Assembly: GCF_014655715.1 (NCBI RefSeq)
Contig: NZ_BNBM01000005.1
Span: 1 to 64,000, forward strand
Source of the DNA: Streptomyces lanatus
GTDB taxonomy: Bacteria; Actinomycetota; Actinomycetes; Streptomycetales; Streptomycetaceae
Length of the DNA: 64,000 nucleotides
Direction of reading: 5' to 3'
The notes under the pieces are model-generated. The model worked only from the letters and a program-made list of their open reading frames with translations. It ran no database searches and was not told where the DNA came from. The position numbers and the translations under genes are program-made. Below are positions 33,110 through 42,500 of the stretch, one piece after another; position 1 is the stretch's first letter, and each line of letters begins with the position of its first letter.

Positions 33110-34075
33110 GTGAGTCCCAACGGCTCCGACCGCTCGCCGCGGCGCCCGATGCGGCGGAAGCTGCTGCAGGCAATGACCGCGGGCCTGGTCCTGGCGACAG
33201 CCACCGGTTGCTCGTACAACTGGGAAGACTTCCCCCGCCTTGGTATGCCCACCCCGGTCACAGAAGAGGCCCCGCGGATCCTCTCCCTGTGGCAGGGCTC
33301 CTGGGCGGCCGCGCTCGCCACTGGCGTGCTGGTGTGGGGCCTCATCCTGTGGAGCGCCATGTTCCACCGGCGCAGCCGCACCAAGGTCGAGGTTCCCCCG
33401 CAGACCCGGTACAACATGCCGATCGAGGCGCTGTACACCGTGGTCCCCCTCATCATCGTCTCGGTGCTGTTCTACTTCACGGCCCGCGACGAGTCGAAGC
33501 TCCTCAGCCTCAAGGACAAGCCCGACGTCACCGTCAACGTCGTGGGCTTCCAGTGGAGCTGGGCCTTCAACTACGTCCAGCCCGTCGAAGGTTCCACCGG
33601 CGACGCGAAGACCGACAAGAACCTGGCCGCCATTCCGGACCGGTTCAAGGAGGACTTCCCGGCGAACGCGGGCGGTGTCTACGACGCCGGTACCCCCGCC
33701 ACCCGGAACCCGCAGACGGGCAACCCGGGCCCGACCCTGTGGCTGCCCAAGGGCAAGACGGTCCGCTTCGTCCTCACCTCGCGTGATGTCATCCACTCCT
33801 TCTGGGTGGTGCCGTTCCTGATGAAGCAGGACGTCATCCCGGGCCACACCAACACCTTCGAGGTGACCCCCAACCGTGAGGGCACCTTCCTGGGCAAGTG
33901 CGCCGAGCTGTGCGGCGTCGACCACTCCCGGATGCTGTTCAACGTGAAGGTCGTCTCCCCCGAGCGCTACGAGCAGCACCTCAAGGACCTCGCCAAGAAG
34001 GGGCAGACCGGTTACGTTCCCGCCGGCATCGCGCAGACGAGCCACGAGAAGAACCGGGAGACGAACAACCTGTGA
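33110..34075 (+). CDS. ctaC: Cytochrome c oxidase subunit II
   Basis: Carries the CuA centre that receives electrons from the bcc complex in the aa3 oxidase. The GTG at 33110 follows GGGAAGG and gives 321 residues. The signal peptide has a lipobox (ATATGC). Two membrane spans follow (LATGVLVWGLILWSAMF and PLIIVSVLFYFTA). CuA ligands are in VIHSFWVVP and in CAELCGVDHSRM. QWSWAFNY is the aromatic electron-entry segment. The stop overlaps ctaD (GTGA), so the subunits are coupled. Confidence 0.96.
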   Translation: MSPNGSDRSPRRPMRRKLLQAMTAGLVLATATGCSYNWEDFPRLGMPTPVTEEAPRILSLWQGSWAAALATGVLVWGLILWSAMFHRRSRTKVEVPPQTRYNMPIEALYTVVPLIIVSVLFYFTARDESKLLSLKDKPDVTVNVVGFQWSWAFNYVQPVEGSTGDAKTDKNLAAIPDRFKEDFPANAGGVYDAGTPATRNPQTGNPGPTLWLPKGKTVRFVLTSRDVIHSFWVVPFLMKQDVIPGHTNTFEVTPNREGTFLGKCAELCGVDHSRMLFNVKVVSPERYEQHLKDLAKKGQTGYVPAGIAQTSHEKNRETNNL

Positions 34076-35808
34076 GCATCCTCAACGAACCCCAGGGTGC
34101 CGCCGCAGCTGAGGACTCGTACGAGAACGAGCTGCCGGTCCGGCGCAGGCAACCCGGCAACGTCGTGGTCAAGTGGCTCACCACCACCGACCACAAGACG
34201 ATCGGCACGCTGTACCTCGTCACGTCGTTCGCGTTCTTCGTGATCGGCGGTGTGATGGCGCTGCTGATGCGCGCCGAGCTGGCTCGACCCGGTCTGCAGA
34301 TCATGTCGAACGAGCAGTTCAACCAGGCGTTCACGATGCACGGCACGATCATGCTGCTGATGTTCGCGACGCCGCTGTTCGCCGGCTTCGCGAACTGGAT
34401 CATGCCGCTCCAGATCGGCGCGCCGGACGTGGCCTTCCCCCGGCTGAACATGTTCGCCTACTGGCTGTACCTGTTCGGCTCGCTGATCGCGGTCGGCGGC
34501 TTCCTCACCCCGGACGGCGCGGCCGACTTCGGCTGGTTCGCCTACAGCCCGCTCTCGGACGCGGTCCGCTCCCCGGGCATCGGCGCCGACATGTGGATCA
34601 TGGGTCTGGCCTTCTCCGGCTTCGGCACCATCCTCGGCTCGGTCAACTTCATCACCACCATCATCTGCATGCGCGCGCCGGGCATGACCATGTTCCGCAT
34701 GCCGATCTTCGTGTGGAACGTGCTGCTGACCGCGGTGCTCGTCCTGCTCGCCTTCCCCGTCCTGGCGGCGGCGCTCTTCGCGCTGGAGGCGGACCGCAAG
34801 TTCGGTGCCCATGTCTTCGACTCGGCCAACGGCGGAGCGCTGCTATGGCAACACCTCTTCTGGTTCTTCGGCCATCCAGAGGTGTACATCATCGCGCTGC
34901 CGTTCTTCGGCATCATCAGTGAGGTCATCCCGGTCTTCTCCCGCAAGCCGATGTTCGGCTACATGGGTCTGATCGCGGCGACCATCGCCATCGCCGGCCT
35001 GTCCGTGACCGTGTGGGCCCACCACATGTACGTCACCGGAGGCGTGCTCCTACCGTTCTTCTCCTTCATGACGTTCCTCATCGCCGTACCGACCGGCGTG
35101 AAGTTCTTCAACTGGATCGGAACGATGTGGAAGGGCTCGTTGTCCTTCGAGACACCGATGCTCTGGGCGACCGGCTTCCTCATCACCTTCACCTTCGGTG
35201 GCCTGACGGGTGTCATCCTCGCCTCGCCGCCGATGGACTTCCATGTCTCCGACTCGTACTTCGTGGTGGCGCACTTCCACTACGTCGTCTTCGGCACCGT
35301 CGTCTTCGCGATGTTCTCCGGCTTCCACTTCTGGTGGCCGAAGATGACCGGCAAGATGCTCGACGAGCGGCTCGGCAAGATGACCTTCTGGACGCTGTTC
35401 ATCGGCTTCCACGGCACCTTCCTGATCCAGCACTGGCTGGGCGCCGAGGGCATGCCGCGTCGTTACGCCGACTACCTGGCGGCCGACGGCTTCACCGCCC
35501 TGAACACGATCTCGACGATCAGCTCGTTCGTGCTCGGCGCGTCGCTGCTGCCGTTCTTCTACAACGTGTGGAAGACCGCCAAGTACGGCAAGAAGATCGA
35601 GGTCGACGACCCGTGGGGCTACGGCCGCTCGCTGGAGTGGGCGACTTCCTGCCCGCCGCCCCGTCACAACTTCCTCACCCTGCCGCGGATCCGTTCCGAA
35701 TCCCCGGCGTTCGACCTGCATCACCCTGAGATCGCGGCGCTCGACCAGCTCGAGAACGCGCCTCACGGTGAGAAGGCTCTGGCTGGTGGCAAGGAGGCCG
35801 GCAAGTGA
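34072..35808 (+). CDS. ctaD: Cytochrome c oxidase subunit I
   Basis: The catalytic heme-copper subunit of the aa3 oxidase, 578 residues with 12 membrane spans. FTMHGTIMLLMF holds a heme a ligand. WFFGHPEVYIIALPFFGIIS holds the CuB histidine and the cross-linked tyrosine. VWAHHMYVTGG has the CuB His-His pair. FVVAHFHYVVFG holds the heme a3 and heme a ligands. The GTG start overlaps ctaC, and the end overlaps ctaF by 4 nt. Confidence 0.97.
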   Translation: MSILNEPQGAAAAEDSYENELPVRRRQPGNVVVKWLTTTDHKTIGTLYLVTSFAFFVIGGVMALLMRAELARPGLQIMSNEQFNQAFTMHGTIMLLMFATPLFAGFANWIMPLQIGAPDVAFPRLNMFAYWLYLFGSLIAVGGFLTPDGAADFGWFAYSPLSDAVRSPGIGADMWIMGLAFSGFGTILGSVNFITTIICMRAPGMTMFRMPIFVWNVLLTAVLVLLAFPVLAAALFALEADRKFGAHVFDSANGGALLWQHLFWFFGHPEVYIIALPFFGIISEVIPVFSRKPMFGYMGLIAATIAIAGLSVTVWAHHMYVTGGVLLPFFSFMTFLIAVPTGVKFFNWIGTMWKGSLSFETPMLWATGFLITFTFGGLTGVILASPPMDFHVSDSYFVVAHFHYVVFGTVVFAMFSGFHFWWPKMTGKMLDERLGKMTFWTLFIGFHGTFLIQHWLGAEGMPRRYADYLAADGFTALNTISTISSFVLGASLLPFFYNVWKTAKYGKKIEVDDPWGYGRSLEWATSCPPPRHNFLTLPRIRSESPAFDLHHPEIAALDQLENAPHGEKALAGGKEAGK

Positions 35809-36203
35809 AGACTCAGGGCACGATGTTCGCCTGGCTGGGCATCTTCATCCTCGCCATGGCGGTCGTCTACGGCGTCTGGTCCAAGGAACCGGCCGGTACC
35901 ACGGCCCTCTTCCTGGCCTTCGCCCTGTGCATCATGATCGGCTTCTACCTGGGCTTCACGGCCCGGCGGGTCGACGCGGGCGCACAGGACAACAAGGAAG
36001 CGGACGTCGCCGACGACGCCGGCGAGGTCGGGTTCTTCAGCCCGCACAGCTGGCAGCCGTTCTCCCTCGCGGTCGGTGGCGCCCTCGCCTTCCTGTCGAT
36101 CGCGATCGGCTGGTGGCTGCTGTACTTCTCGGCGCCGCTGATCCTGATCGGTCTGTGGGGCTGGGTCTTCGAGTACTACCGCGGTGAGAACCGCACCCAG
36201 TAA
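35805..36203 (+). CDS. ctaF: Cytochrome c oxidase subunit IV (actinobacterial)
   Basis: A 132-residue small membrane subunit typical of actinobacterial aa3 oxidases, with about four spans, starting MKTQGTMFAWLGIFILAMAV. The loop AQDNKEADVADDAGEVGFFS and the following HSWQPFSLAVGGAL match the family. The GTG start overlaps the ctaD stop. A hairpin terminator follows at about 36221-36256. Confidence 0.92.
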   Translation: MKTQGTMFAWLGIFILAMAVVYGVWSKEPAGTTALFLAFALCIMIGFYLGFTARRVDAGAQDNKEADVADDAGEVGFFSPHSWQPFSLAVGGALAFLSIAIGWWLLYFSAPLILIGLWGWVFEYYRGENRTQ

Positions 36204-36220
36204 CACGAGCTGAGCTCACA

Positions 36221-36256
36221 GGGGCCCGGACACTCCGTCAGGAGAGTCCGGGCTCC
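36221..36256 (+). terminator. Hairpin terminator after ctaF
   Basis: GCCCGGA (36224-36230) and CTC (36233-36235) pair with GAG (36244-36246) and TCCGGGC (36247-36253), with a two-base bulge. TCCTTCG follows. It ends the ctaCDF unit before the transpeptidase gene. Confidence 0.75.
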
Positions 36257-36333
36257 TTCGTCTGCCCTAATCGGCGTCACCCGTACGCACTACTGGGCGC
36301 GCCGCCGCCGACGCCGCTTCCTAGCGTGAAGCC

Positions 36334-37596
36334 ATGAGCAAAACACCGAGCACGAACACCGTCATAGGCTGCACGCTGCTGCTGATAGCGCTCGGCGCGA
36401 GCGCCGCCGGCTGCAGCGGCGACGGAAACCCGCTCTCCGCCGAGCCCTACGACGCGGCCGGCCAGATCGCCTTCAACGGCCCCACGGGAGACGGCAAGAA
36501 GGCCGACCCCGACAAGCCCCTGGAGATCACCGCCGAGGACTCCGACGGCCGTATCACGGACGTCACCGCCAGGGACGCCTCAGGACGCCATGTCGCGGGC
36601 GAACTCTCCGCCGACGGCACGCGGTGGCACAGCACCTCCCCGCTCGCCGCCAACGCCCGCTACACGGTCCGGGTGAGCACCGAGGACGAGGACGGCGCCC
36701 CCGGCCGCAAGGTCCTCACCTTCGACACCAGCAGGCCGACCAGCAAGAAGCACCTGACGGCCACGTTCGGCCCCAAGGCGGGCAAGTACGGCGTCGGCCA
36801 GCCCATCACGGCCGAACTGAGCCAGCCCGTCAAGGACAAGAACCAGCGGGCCATAGTCGAGCGGGCCCTCAAGGTCGACTCCGTGCCCGCCGTCGACGGC
36901 GCCTGGCACTGGGTGGACGACAAGGAACTCCACTACCGGCCCAAGGAGTACTGGCCCGCCGGCGCCACCGTCCAGGCCCGCAGCAACCTGGAGGGCATCA
37001 AGGTCAGCGACCGTATGTGGGGCGGCAAGGTCAAGCCGCTGCGGGTCACCATCGGCGACCAGGTCATAGCGGTCACGGACGCCGCCACTCACCAGCTGAC
37101 GCTCTACCGCAACGGCGAGGAGGTCCGGTCCATACCGGTCACCACCGGCAAACCCGGCTACGAGACCCGCAACGGCGTCAAGGTCGTCCTGGGCAAGGAG
37201 TACTTCGTACGTATGCGCGGCACCAGCATCGGCATAGCGGAGGGCTCCGCGGAGTCGTACGACCTGCCGGTCTACTACGCCACCCGCGTGACCTGGAGCG
37301 GCGAGTACGTCCATGCCGCCCCCTGGTCGGTCGGCTCCCAGGGCTACGCCAACGTCAGCCACGGCTGCACCGGCATGAGCACCGCCAACGCCGAGTGGTT
37401 CTTCGACAACGTCCGCGAGGGCGACATCGTCAAGGTCATCAACTCGTACGGAAACACCATGGAGCCGTTCGGCAACGGCTTCGGCGACTGGAACCTGGAA
37501 TGGAAGAAGTGGCGCGGCGGAAGCGCCCTGGTCGGCGGCACACCGGACGGCCCGAGCCCGTCGGAGAAGGCACGGCTGAGGCCGCAGAGCGTGTGA
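36334..37596 (+). CDS. L,D-transpeptidase lipoprotein (YkuD domain)
   Basis: 420 residues. A lipoprotein signal ends at ASAAGC (~residue 28). Two Ig-like domains (~50-240) precede the YkuD catalytic domain (~245-380). The active-site motif SHGCTGMS gives His343 and Cys345 (the usual form is SHGCIRM). Such enzymes form 3-3 peptidoglycan crosslinks or attach proteins to the wall. The tail WNLEWKKWRGGSALVGG is typical of actinobacterial members. The gene lies between ctaF and ctaE, an unexpected place that I recall as conserved in Streptomyces. Confidence 0.92.
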   Translation: MSKTPSTNTVIGCTLLLIALGASAAGCSGDGNPLSAEPYDAAGQIAFNGPTGDGKKADPDKPLEITAEDSDGRITDVTARDASGRHVAGELSADGTRWHSTSPLAANARYTVRVSTEDEDGAPGRKVLTFDTSRPTSKKHLTATFGPKAGKYGVGQPITAELSQPVKDKNQRAIVERALKVDSVPAVDGAWHWVDDKELHYRPKEYWPAGATVQARSNLEGIKVSDRMWGGKVKPLRVTIGDQVIAVTDAATHQLTLYRNGEEVRSIPVTTGKPGYETRNGVKVVLGKEYFVRMRGTSIGIAEGSAESYDLPVYYATRVTWSGEYVHAAPWSVGSQGYANVSHGCTGMSTANAEWFFDNVREGDIVKVINSYGNTMEPFGNGFGDWNLEWKKWRGGSALVGGTPDGPSPSEKARLRPQSV

Positions 37597-37615
37597 CCGC
37601 CCCCAGGGACCCCTC

Positions 37616-38017
37616 CTAGGCGCTCTGAAGCCTCTTCGTCCGCAGCAGCGAGGCCAAGGCCCCCGCGAACTCCACCGGCTCCACAGGCAACGTCACCGCG
37701 GCCTCGGCCCGGCTCCACGTCGCCAGCCACGCGTCCTGCGGCCGCCCGATCAGCAGCAGCACCGGCGGGCAGTTGAACACCTCGTCCTTGATCTGCCGGC
37801 AGACCCCCATGCCCCCCATGGGCACGGCCTCACCGTCCAGGACACAGACGTCGATCCCGCCCTTGTCCAGCTCACGCAGCACGGCCTCAGGCGTCGCACA
37901 CTCCACGAACTGCACCACAGGCACGTCCGGAGCGGGCCGTCGCCCGGTGGCGAGCCGCACCTGCTCTCGGGTGTTGGAGTCGTCGCTGTAGACCAGCACC
38001 GTGGCGGTCGGCTGCAT
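37616..38017 (-). CDS. Stand-alone receiver-like protein, possibly a pseudo-receiver
   Basis: 133 residues. The start ATG at 38017 follows GGAGGAACA. ATVLVYSDDSNTREQVRLAT resembles a receiver N-terminus with acidic residues, VCVLDGEAVPMGGMGVCRQI the phospho-acceptor region and PPVLLLIGRPQD the switch strand. Where active receivers have Lys-Pro, this has VTLPVEPVEF, with Glu in place of the conserved Lys. It may therefore not be phosphorylated normally. There is no output domain and no adjacent kinase. It lies antisense between the transpeptidase and ctaE within the oxidase cluster. Confidence 0.75.
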   Translation of the reverse strand: MQPTATVLVYSDDSNTREQVRLATGRRPAPDVPVVQFVECATPEAVLRELDKGGIDVCVLDGEAVPMGGMGVCRQIKDEVFNCPPVLLLIGRPQDAWLATWSRAEAAVTLPVEPVEFAGALASLLRTKRLQSA

Positions 38018-38162
38018 TGTTCCTCCGTGACGTCGACGTCGTAAGGACAGGCCCGTTGGGCCGGATGCTACTCCCTTGAACACCACGTCAACACCGGTAT
38101 GAACGGCCGAGACACTCCGAACGGCACCCCCCGGAGTGAGGGCGGGATAAGCGACCGACATA

Positions 38163-38783
38163 ATGTCGGTCGTGGCGACAGCAACGACAGTAGACAAGGG
38201 TCACGCGCACCCGTCGGTCAATCGACCGAACCTCACCAGCGTCGGAACCATCATCTGGCTGAGTTCCGAGCTGATGTTCTTCGCGGCCCTCTTCGCGATG
38301 TACTTCACCCTGCGATCGGTGACGGGGCCCGAGTTCTGGAGTGAGAAGGCCGAGGCCTTGAACTTCCCGTTCTCGGCGACGAACACCACGATCCTGGTGC
38401 TCTCCTCTCTCACCTGCCAGCTCGGCGTCTTCGCTGCCGAGCGTGGTGACGTCAAGAAGCTCCGGGGCTGGTTCATCGTCACCTTCATCATGGGTGCGAT
38501 CTTCATCGGCGGTCAGGTGTACGAGTACACCGAGCTGGTCCGGCACGAGGGCATCTCGCTCTCGTCCGACCCGTACGGCTCGGTCTTCTACCTGACCACC
38601 GGCTTCCACGGACTGCATGTGACGGGCGGTCTCATCGCCTTCCTGCTGGTCCTCGGCCGCACCTACGCGGCCCGGAGGTTCACGCACGAGCAGGCGACCG
38701 CAGCGATTGTCGTGTCCTACTACTGGCACTTCGTCGATGTCGTCTGGATCGGCCTCTTCGCCACGATCTACATGATCAAGTAG
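38163..38783 (+). CDS. ctaE: Cytochrome c oxidase subunit III
   Basis: 206 residues with five membrane spans, the short actinobacterial form. WLSSELMFFAALFAMYF and YLTTGFHGLHVTGGLIAFL are family motifs, and SYYWHFVDVVWIGLFATIY closes the protein. It starts the ctaE-qcrCAB unit, which builds the bcc part of the respiratory supercomplex. ATG at 38163 follows GGGATAAG; a GTG a few codons downstream is also possible. Confidence 0.95.
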   Translation: MSVVATATTVDKGHAHPSVNRPNLTSVGTIIWLSSELMFFAALFAMYFTLRSVTGPEFWSEKAEALNFPFSATNTTILVLSSLTCQLGVFAAERGDVKKLRGWFIVTFIMGAIFIGGQVYEYTELVRHEGISLSSDPYGSVFYLTTGFHGLHVTGGLIAFLLVLGRTYAARRFTHEQATAAIVVSYYWHFVDVVWIGLFATIYMIK

Positions 38784-38863
38784 GCGGGCCCGATCCCGCG
38801 CGCGTTCCACCAACGCACCTAACAGAAGCATCGACGCTGAAGATCCTGACACCGGGGTAATCC

Positions 38864-39676
38864 GTGAAAAAGCTCTCCGCACGACGACGCCATCCGCTGG
38901 CGGCGGTCGTCGTCCTACTCCTCGCGCTGGCGTGCACGGGGGGGCTGTACGCCGTGTTCGCTCCCGCGGACAAGGCGCAGGCCGAGGAAACCGCCCAGTC
39001 CCTCGCCATCGAAGAGGGCAAGAAGCTCTATGCCGTCGGCTGCGCCAGCTGCCACGGAACCGGCGGTCAGGGCACCTCCGACGGCCCCAGCCTGGTGGGC
39101 GTCGGCGCCGCCGCCGTCGACTTCCAGGTCTCGACGGGCCGTATGCCGGCCGCCACCTCCCAGGGCGCCCAGGTCCCGGCGAAGAAGAACATCTACTCGC
39201 AGGCCGAGATCGACCAGCTCGCGGCGTACATCGCCTCGCTGGGCGCCGGTCCGTCCGTCCCCACCGAGGAGCAGTACGGCCCCGAGGGCGCGGACATCGC
39301 CAAGGGCGGCGAGCTCTTCCGCAACAACTGCGCCCAGTGCCACAACTTCACCGGCAAGGGCGGCGCGCTGACGAAGGGCAAGTACGCACCCAGCCTTGAG
39401 GGTGTCGACCCGAAGCACATCTACGAGGCCATGCAGACCGGCCCGCAGAACATGCCGTCGTTCCCCGACACCACGCTGTCGGAGCAGAACAAGAAGGACA
39501 TCATCGCGTACCTGCACGCGGTCAACAGCGACGAGACGGTCAACCCGGGTGGTCTGGAACTGGGCGGCCTCGGGCCGGTCAGTGAGGGCCTCTTCGCCTG
39601 GATCTTCGGGCTCGGTGCACTGATCGCGGTCGCCGTCTGGGTCGCCGCTCGGACCGCAAAGGCCAAGAAGTCATGA
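38864..39676 (+). CDS. qcrC: Diheme cytochrome c subunit of bcc complex
   Basis: 270 residues. An N-terminal membrane anchor, two cytochrome c domains (CASCHGTGGQG and CAQCHNFTGKGG) and a C-terminal anchor (GLFAWIFGLGALIAVAVWVA) are visible. This diheme protein replaces separate c1 and soluble cytochrome c in actinobacteria and passes electrons to CtaC. The heme-bearing domains face outside. The start is GTG at 38864. The end overlaps qcrA (ATGA). Confidence 0.95.
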   Translation: MKKLSARRRHPLAAVVVLLLALACTGGLYAVFAPADKAQAEETAQSLAIEEGKKLYAVGCASCHGTGGQGTSDGPSLVGVGAAAVDFQVSTGRMPAATSQGAQVPAKKNIYSQAEIDQLAAYIASLGAGPSVPTEEQYGPEGADIAKGGELFRNNCAQCHNFTGKGGALTKGKYAPSLEGVDPKHIYEAMQTGPQNMPSFPDTTLSEQNKKDIIAYLHAVNSDETVNPGGLELGGLGPVSEGLFAWIFGLGALIAVAVWVAARTAKAKKS

Positions 39677-40725
39677 GTAGCCAAGACATTCCAGAAGAGA
39701 ACCTGCCCGCTGAGCAGGACGCCACCCAGGTAGCGGTCGCGGACGAGAAGCACCCGTTCGCCGACCCGGGGCTGCCGCCCCACGAGCACCGTATCCAGGA
39801 CATCGACGAGCGGGCCGCCAGGCGGTCCGAGCGCACGGTCGCCCTGCTGTTCACGGTGTCGATGCTGGCCACCGTCGGCTTCATCGCCTCGTACGTGGCG
39901 ATCCCGCACGACAAGTCGATCTTCGTCTTCCCGATCGGTCACCTCAACGCGCTGAACTTCGCGCTGGGGCTGACCCTCGGTGGCGCGCTGTTCTGCATCG
40001 GCGCGGGCGCGGTCCACTGGGCCCGCACCCTGATGTCCGATGTCGAGGTCGCCGACGAGCGGCACCCGATCGCGGCGGAGCCCGAGGTCAAGGCCAAGGT
40101 CATGGCCGACTTCAAGCAGGGCGCCAAGGAGTCCGCGCTGGGTCGCCGCAAGCTGATCCGCAACACGATGTTCGGTGCGCTGGCCCTGTTCCCGCTCTCC
40201 GGCGTCGTCCTGCTGCGTGACCTCGGCCCGCTGCCCGGCACCAAGCTGCGCCACACGCTCTGGTCCAAGGGCAAGCTGCTCGTCAACATGAACACCAACG
40301 AGCCGCTGCGTCCGTCGGACGTCGCGGTCGGCTCCCTCACCTTCGCCAAGCCGGAGGGCCTGGAGGAGCACGACCACGAGTTCCAGAACGAGATCGCCAA
40401 GGCCGCCCTGATGATCGTCCGGCTCCAGCCCGACGACATCAAGGACAAGCAAGAGCTTGAGTGGTCGCACGAGGGCATCGTCGCGTACTCGAAGATCTGC
40501 ACCCACGTCGGTTGCCCGATCTCCCTGTACGAGCAGCAGACGCACCACGTGCTCTGCCCCTGCCACCAGTCCACCTTCGACCTCTCCGACGGTGCCCGAG
40601 TGATCTTCGGCCCGGCCGGCCACGCCCTGCCGCAGCTGCGCATCGGCGTGAACGACGAGGGCTACCTCGAGGCGCTCGGCGACTTCGAAGAGCCCGTCGG
40701 TCCTGCATTCTGGGAGCGCGGATGA
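39673..40725 (+). CDS. qcrA: Rieske iron-sulfur subunit of bcc complex
   Basis: 350 residues. Unusually for Rieske proteins in general, but normal in actinobacteria, three membrane spans precede the cluster domain. The [2Fe-2S] ligands are in CTHVGCPISLY and CPCHQSTFDLSDG, including the bridging disulfide cysteines. The N-terminal ~50 residues are acidic and cytoplasmic. It overlaps both neighbours by four bases (ATGA), so the three qcr genes are translationally coupled. Confidence 0.96.
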   Translation: MSSQDIPEENLPAEQDATQVAVADEKHPFADPGLPPHEHRIQDIDERAARRSERTVALLFTVSMLATVGFIASYVAIPHDKSIFVFPIGHLNALNFALGLTLGGALFCIGAGAVHWARTLMSDVEVADERHPIAAEPEVKAKVMADFKQGAKESALGRRKLIRNTMFGALALFPLSGVVLLRDLGPLPGTKLRHTLWSKGKLLVNMNTNEPLRPSDVAVGSLTFAKPEGLEEHDHEFQNEIAKAALMIVRLQPDDIKDKQELEWSHEGIVAYSKICTHVGCPISLYEQQTHHVLCPCHQSTFDLSDGARVIFGPAGHALPQLRIGVNDEGYLEALGDFEEPVGPAFWERG

Positions 40726-42359
40726 GCACTACAGAGACCACCGACTCCCGCGCACGCGGGAAGGCACCGGCCGGCGAGCGCGTCGCCGACTGGGCGGACG
40801 GCCGGCTCGGGATCTACTCCCTGGCCAAGGCCAACATGCGCAAGATCTTCCCCGACCACTGGTCGTTCATGTTGGGTGAGGTCTGCCTCTACAGCTTCAT
40901 CATCATCATCCTCACGGGTGTGTATCTGACGCTGTTCTTCCACCCGTCGATGAACGAGGTGGAGTACCACGGCTCCTATGTCCCGTTGCAGGGACAGCTC
41001 ATGTCGGAGGCGTTCAGCTCCACGCTGCACATCTCCTTCGACGTGCGCGGTGGTCTGCTGATCCGGCAGATCCACCACTGGGCCGCGCTGATCTTCCTCG
41101 CGGGCATGTTCGTGCACATGATGCGCGTGTTCTTCACGGGCGCGTTCCGCAAGCCGCGTGAGGTCAACTGGCTGTTCGGCTTCCTGCTGTTCGTCCTGGG
41201 CATGTTCACCGGTTTCACCGGCTACTCGCTCCCGGACGACCTGCTCTCCGGCACCGGTGTCCGCTTCACCGAGGGCGCGATCCTGTCCATGCCGATCGTC
41301 GGCACGTACATCTCGTTCTTCCTCTTCGGCGGCGAGTTCCCGGGCACCGACTTCGTGGCCCGCTTCTACTCGATCCACATCCTGCTGCTGCCGGGCATCA
41401 TGCTCGGCCTGGTGGTCGGCCACCTGATCCTGGTCTTCTACCACAAGCACACGCAGTTCGCGGGCCCCGGAAAGACCAACAAGAACGTCGTCGGCATGCC
41501 GCTGCTGCCGGTCTACATGGCCAAGGCCGGAGGCTTCTTCTTCCTGGTCTTCGGTGTCATCGCGGCCATCGCGGCGATCGCGCAGATCAACCCGATCTGG
41601 GCCATCGGCCCCTACCGTCCTGACCAGGTGTCCACGGGCGCCCAGCCCGACTGGTACATGGGCTTCGCCGAGGGTCTGGTCCGGTACATGCCGGGCTGGG
41701 AGGTCAACTTCTGGGGTCACACGCTGGTCCTCGGTGTGTTCATCCCGCTGGTGCTCTTCGGTGTGGTGCTGATGGCGATCGCCGTCTACCCGTTCATCGA
41801 GTCCTGGGTCACCGGCGACAAGCGCGAGCACCACATCCTGGACCGCCCGCGCAACGCCCCGACGCGTACCGCGTTCGGCGTCGCCTGGGTCACGGTGTAC
41901 ATGATCGGCCTGGTCGGCGGTGGCAACGACCTGTGGGCCACCCACTTCCACCTGTCGATCAACGCCGTCACCTGGTTCGTCCGGATCAGCTTCTTCGCCG
42001 GACCGGTCATCGCGTTCATCGTCACCAAGCGGATCTGCCTCGGCCTCCAGCGCCGGGACAAGGACAAGGTGCTGCACGGCCGCGAGTCGGGCATCATCAA
42101 GCGCCTGCCGCACGGTGAGTTCATCGAGGTGCACGAGCCGCTCAGCCAGGACGCGCTGTACACGCTCACCGCGCACGAGCAGTACCAGCCGGCCGAGATC
42201 GGCCCGACAGTCGACGAGAACGGCGTCGAGCGCAAGGTGAAGGGCTCGGAGAAGCTGCGCGCCAAGCTCAGCAAGTCCTACTTCGACGAGGACGGCCAGA
42301 TCCCGAAGCCCACCGTCGAGGAGTACAAGGAGATCACGAGCGGCCACGGCCACCACTGA
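40722..42359 (+). CDS. qcrB: Cytochrome b subunit of bcc complex
   Basis: 545 residues. The cytochrome b core holds heme-ligand histidines in RQIHHWAALIFLAGMFVHM and YSIHILLLPGIMLGLVVGHL. The quinol-oxidation motif is in INPIWAIGPYRPD, where actinobacteria have P-[D/E]-type variants. A C-terminal extension (~residues 400-545), typical of actinobacterial QcrB, ends in HGHH. This subunit is the target of bcc inhibitors in mycobacteria. A strong terminator follows. Confidence 0.96.
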   Translation: MSTTETTDSRARGKAPAGERVADWADGRLGIYSLAKANMRKIFPDHWSFMLGEVCLYSFIIIILTGVYLTLFFHPSMNEVEYHGSYVPLQGQLMSEAFSSTLHISFDVRGGLLIRQIHHWAALIFLAGMFVHMMRVFFTGAFRKPREVNWLFGFLLFVLGMFTGFTGYSLPDDLLSGTGVRFTEGAILSMPIVGTYISFFLFGGEFPGTDFVARFYSIHILLLPGIMLGLVVGHLILVFYHKHTQFAGPGKTNKNVVGMPLLPVYMAKAGGFFFLVFGVIAAIAAIAQINPIWAIGPYRPDQVSTGAQPDWYMGFAEGLVRYMPGWEVNFWGHTLVLGVFIPLVLFGVVLMAIAVYPFIESWVTGDKREHHILDRPRNAPTRTAFGVAWVTVYMIGLVGGGNDLWATHFHLSINAVTWFVRISFFAGPVIAFIVTKRICLGLQRRDKDKVLHGRESGIIKRLPHGEFIEVHEPLSQDALYTLTAHEQYQPAEIGPTVDENGVERKVKGSEKLRAKLSKSYFDEDGQIPKPTVEEYKEITSGHGHH

Positions 42360-42385
42360 TCACTTCGTCTGCAACGCCACGGTTG

Positions 42386-42417
42386 AGGGCCCCGTCCGGT
42401 TTCCCGGACGGGGCCCT
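42386..42417 (+). terminator. Strong terminator after qcrB
   Basis: A perfect 14-bp stem AGGGCCCCGTCCGG (42386-42399) pairs with 42404-42417 across a TTTC loop, followed by TCT. It ends the ctaE-qcrCAB transcript before trpD. Confidence 0.9.
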
Positions 42418-42500
42418 TCTCCATGCCCCGGGGCTGGATAGGGTGGACCCAGTTGAGACTCGCGTCCCGCAGTACGGGACACCTGACCCTGGAGCGGCTT

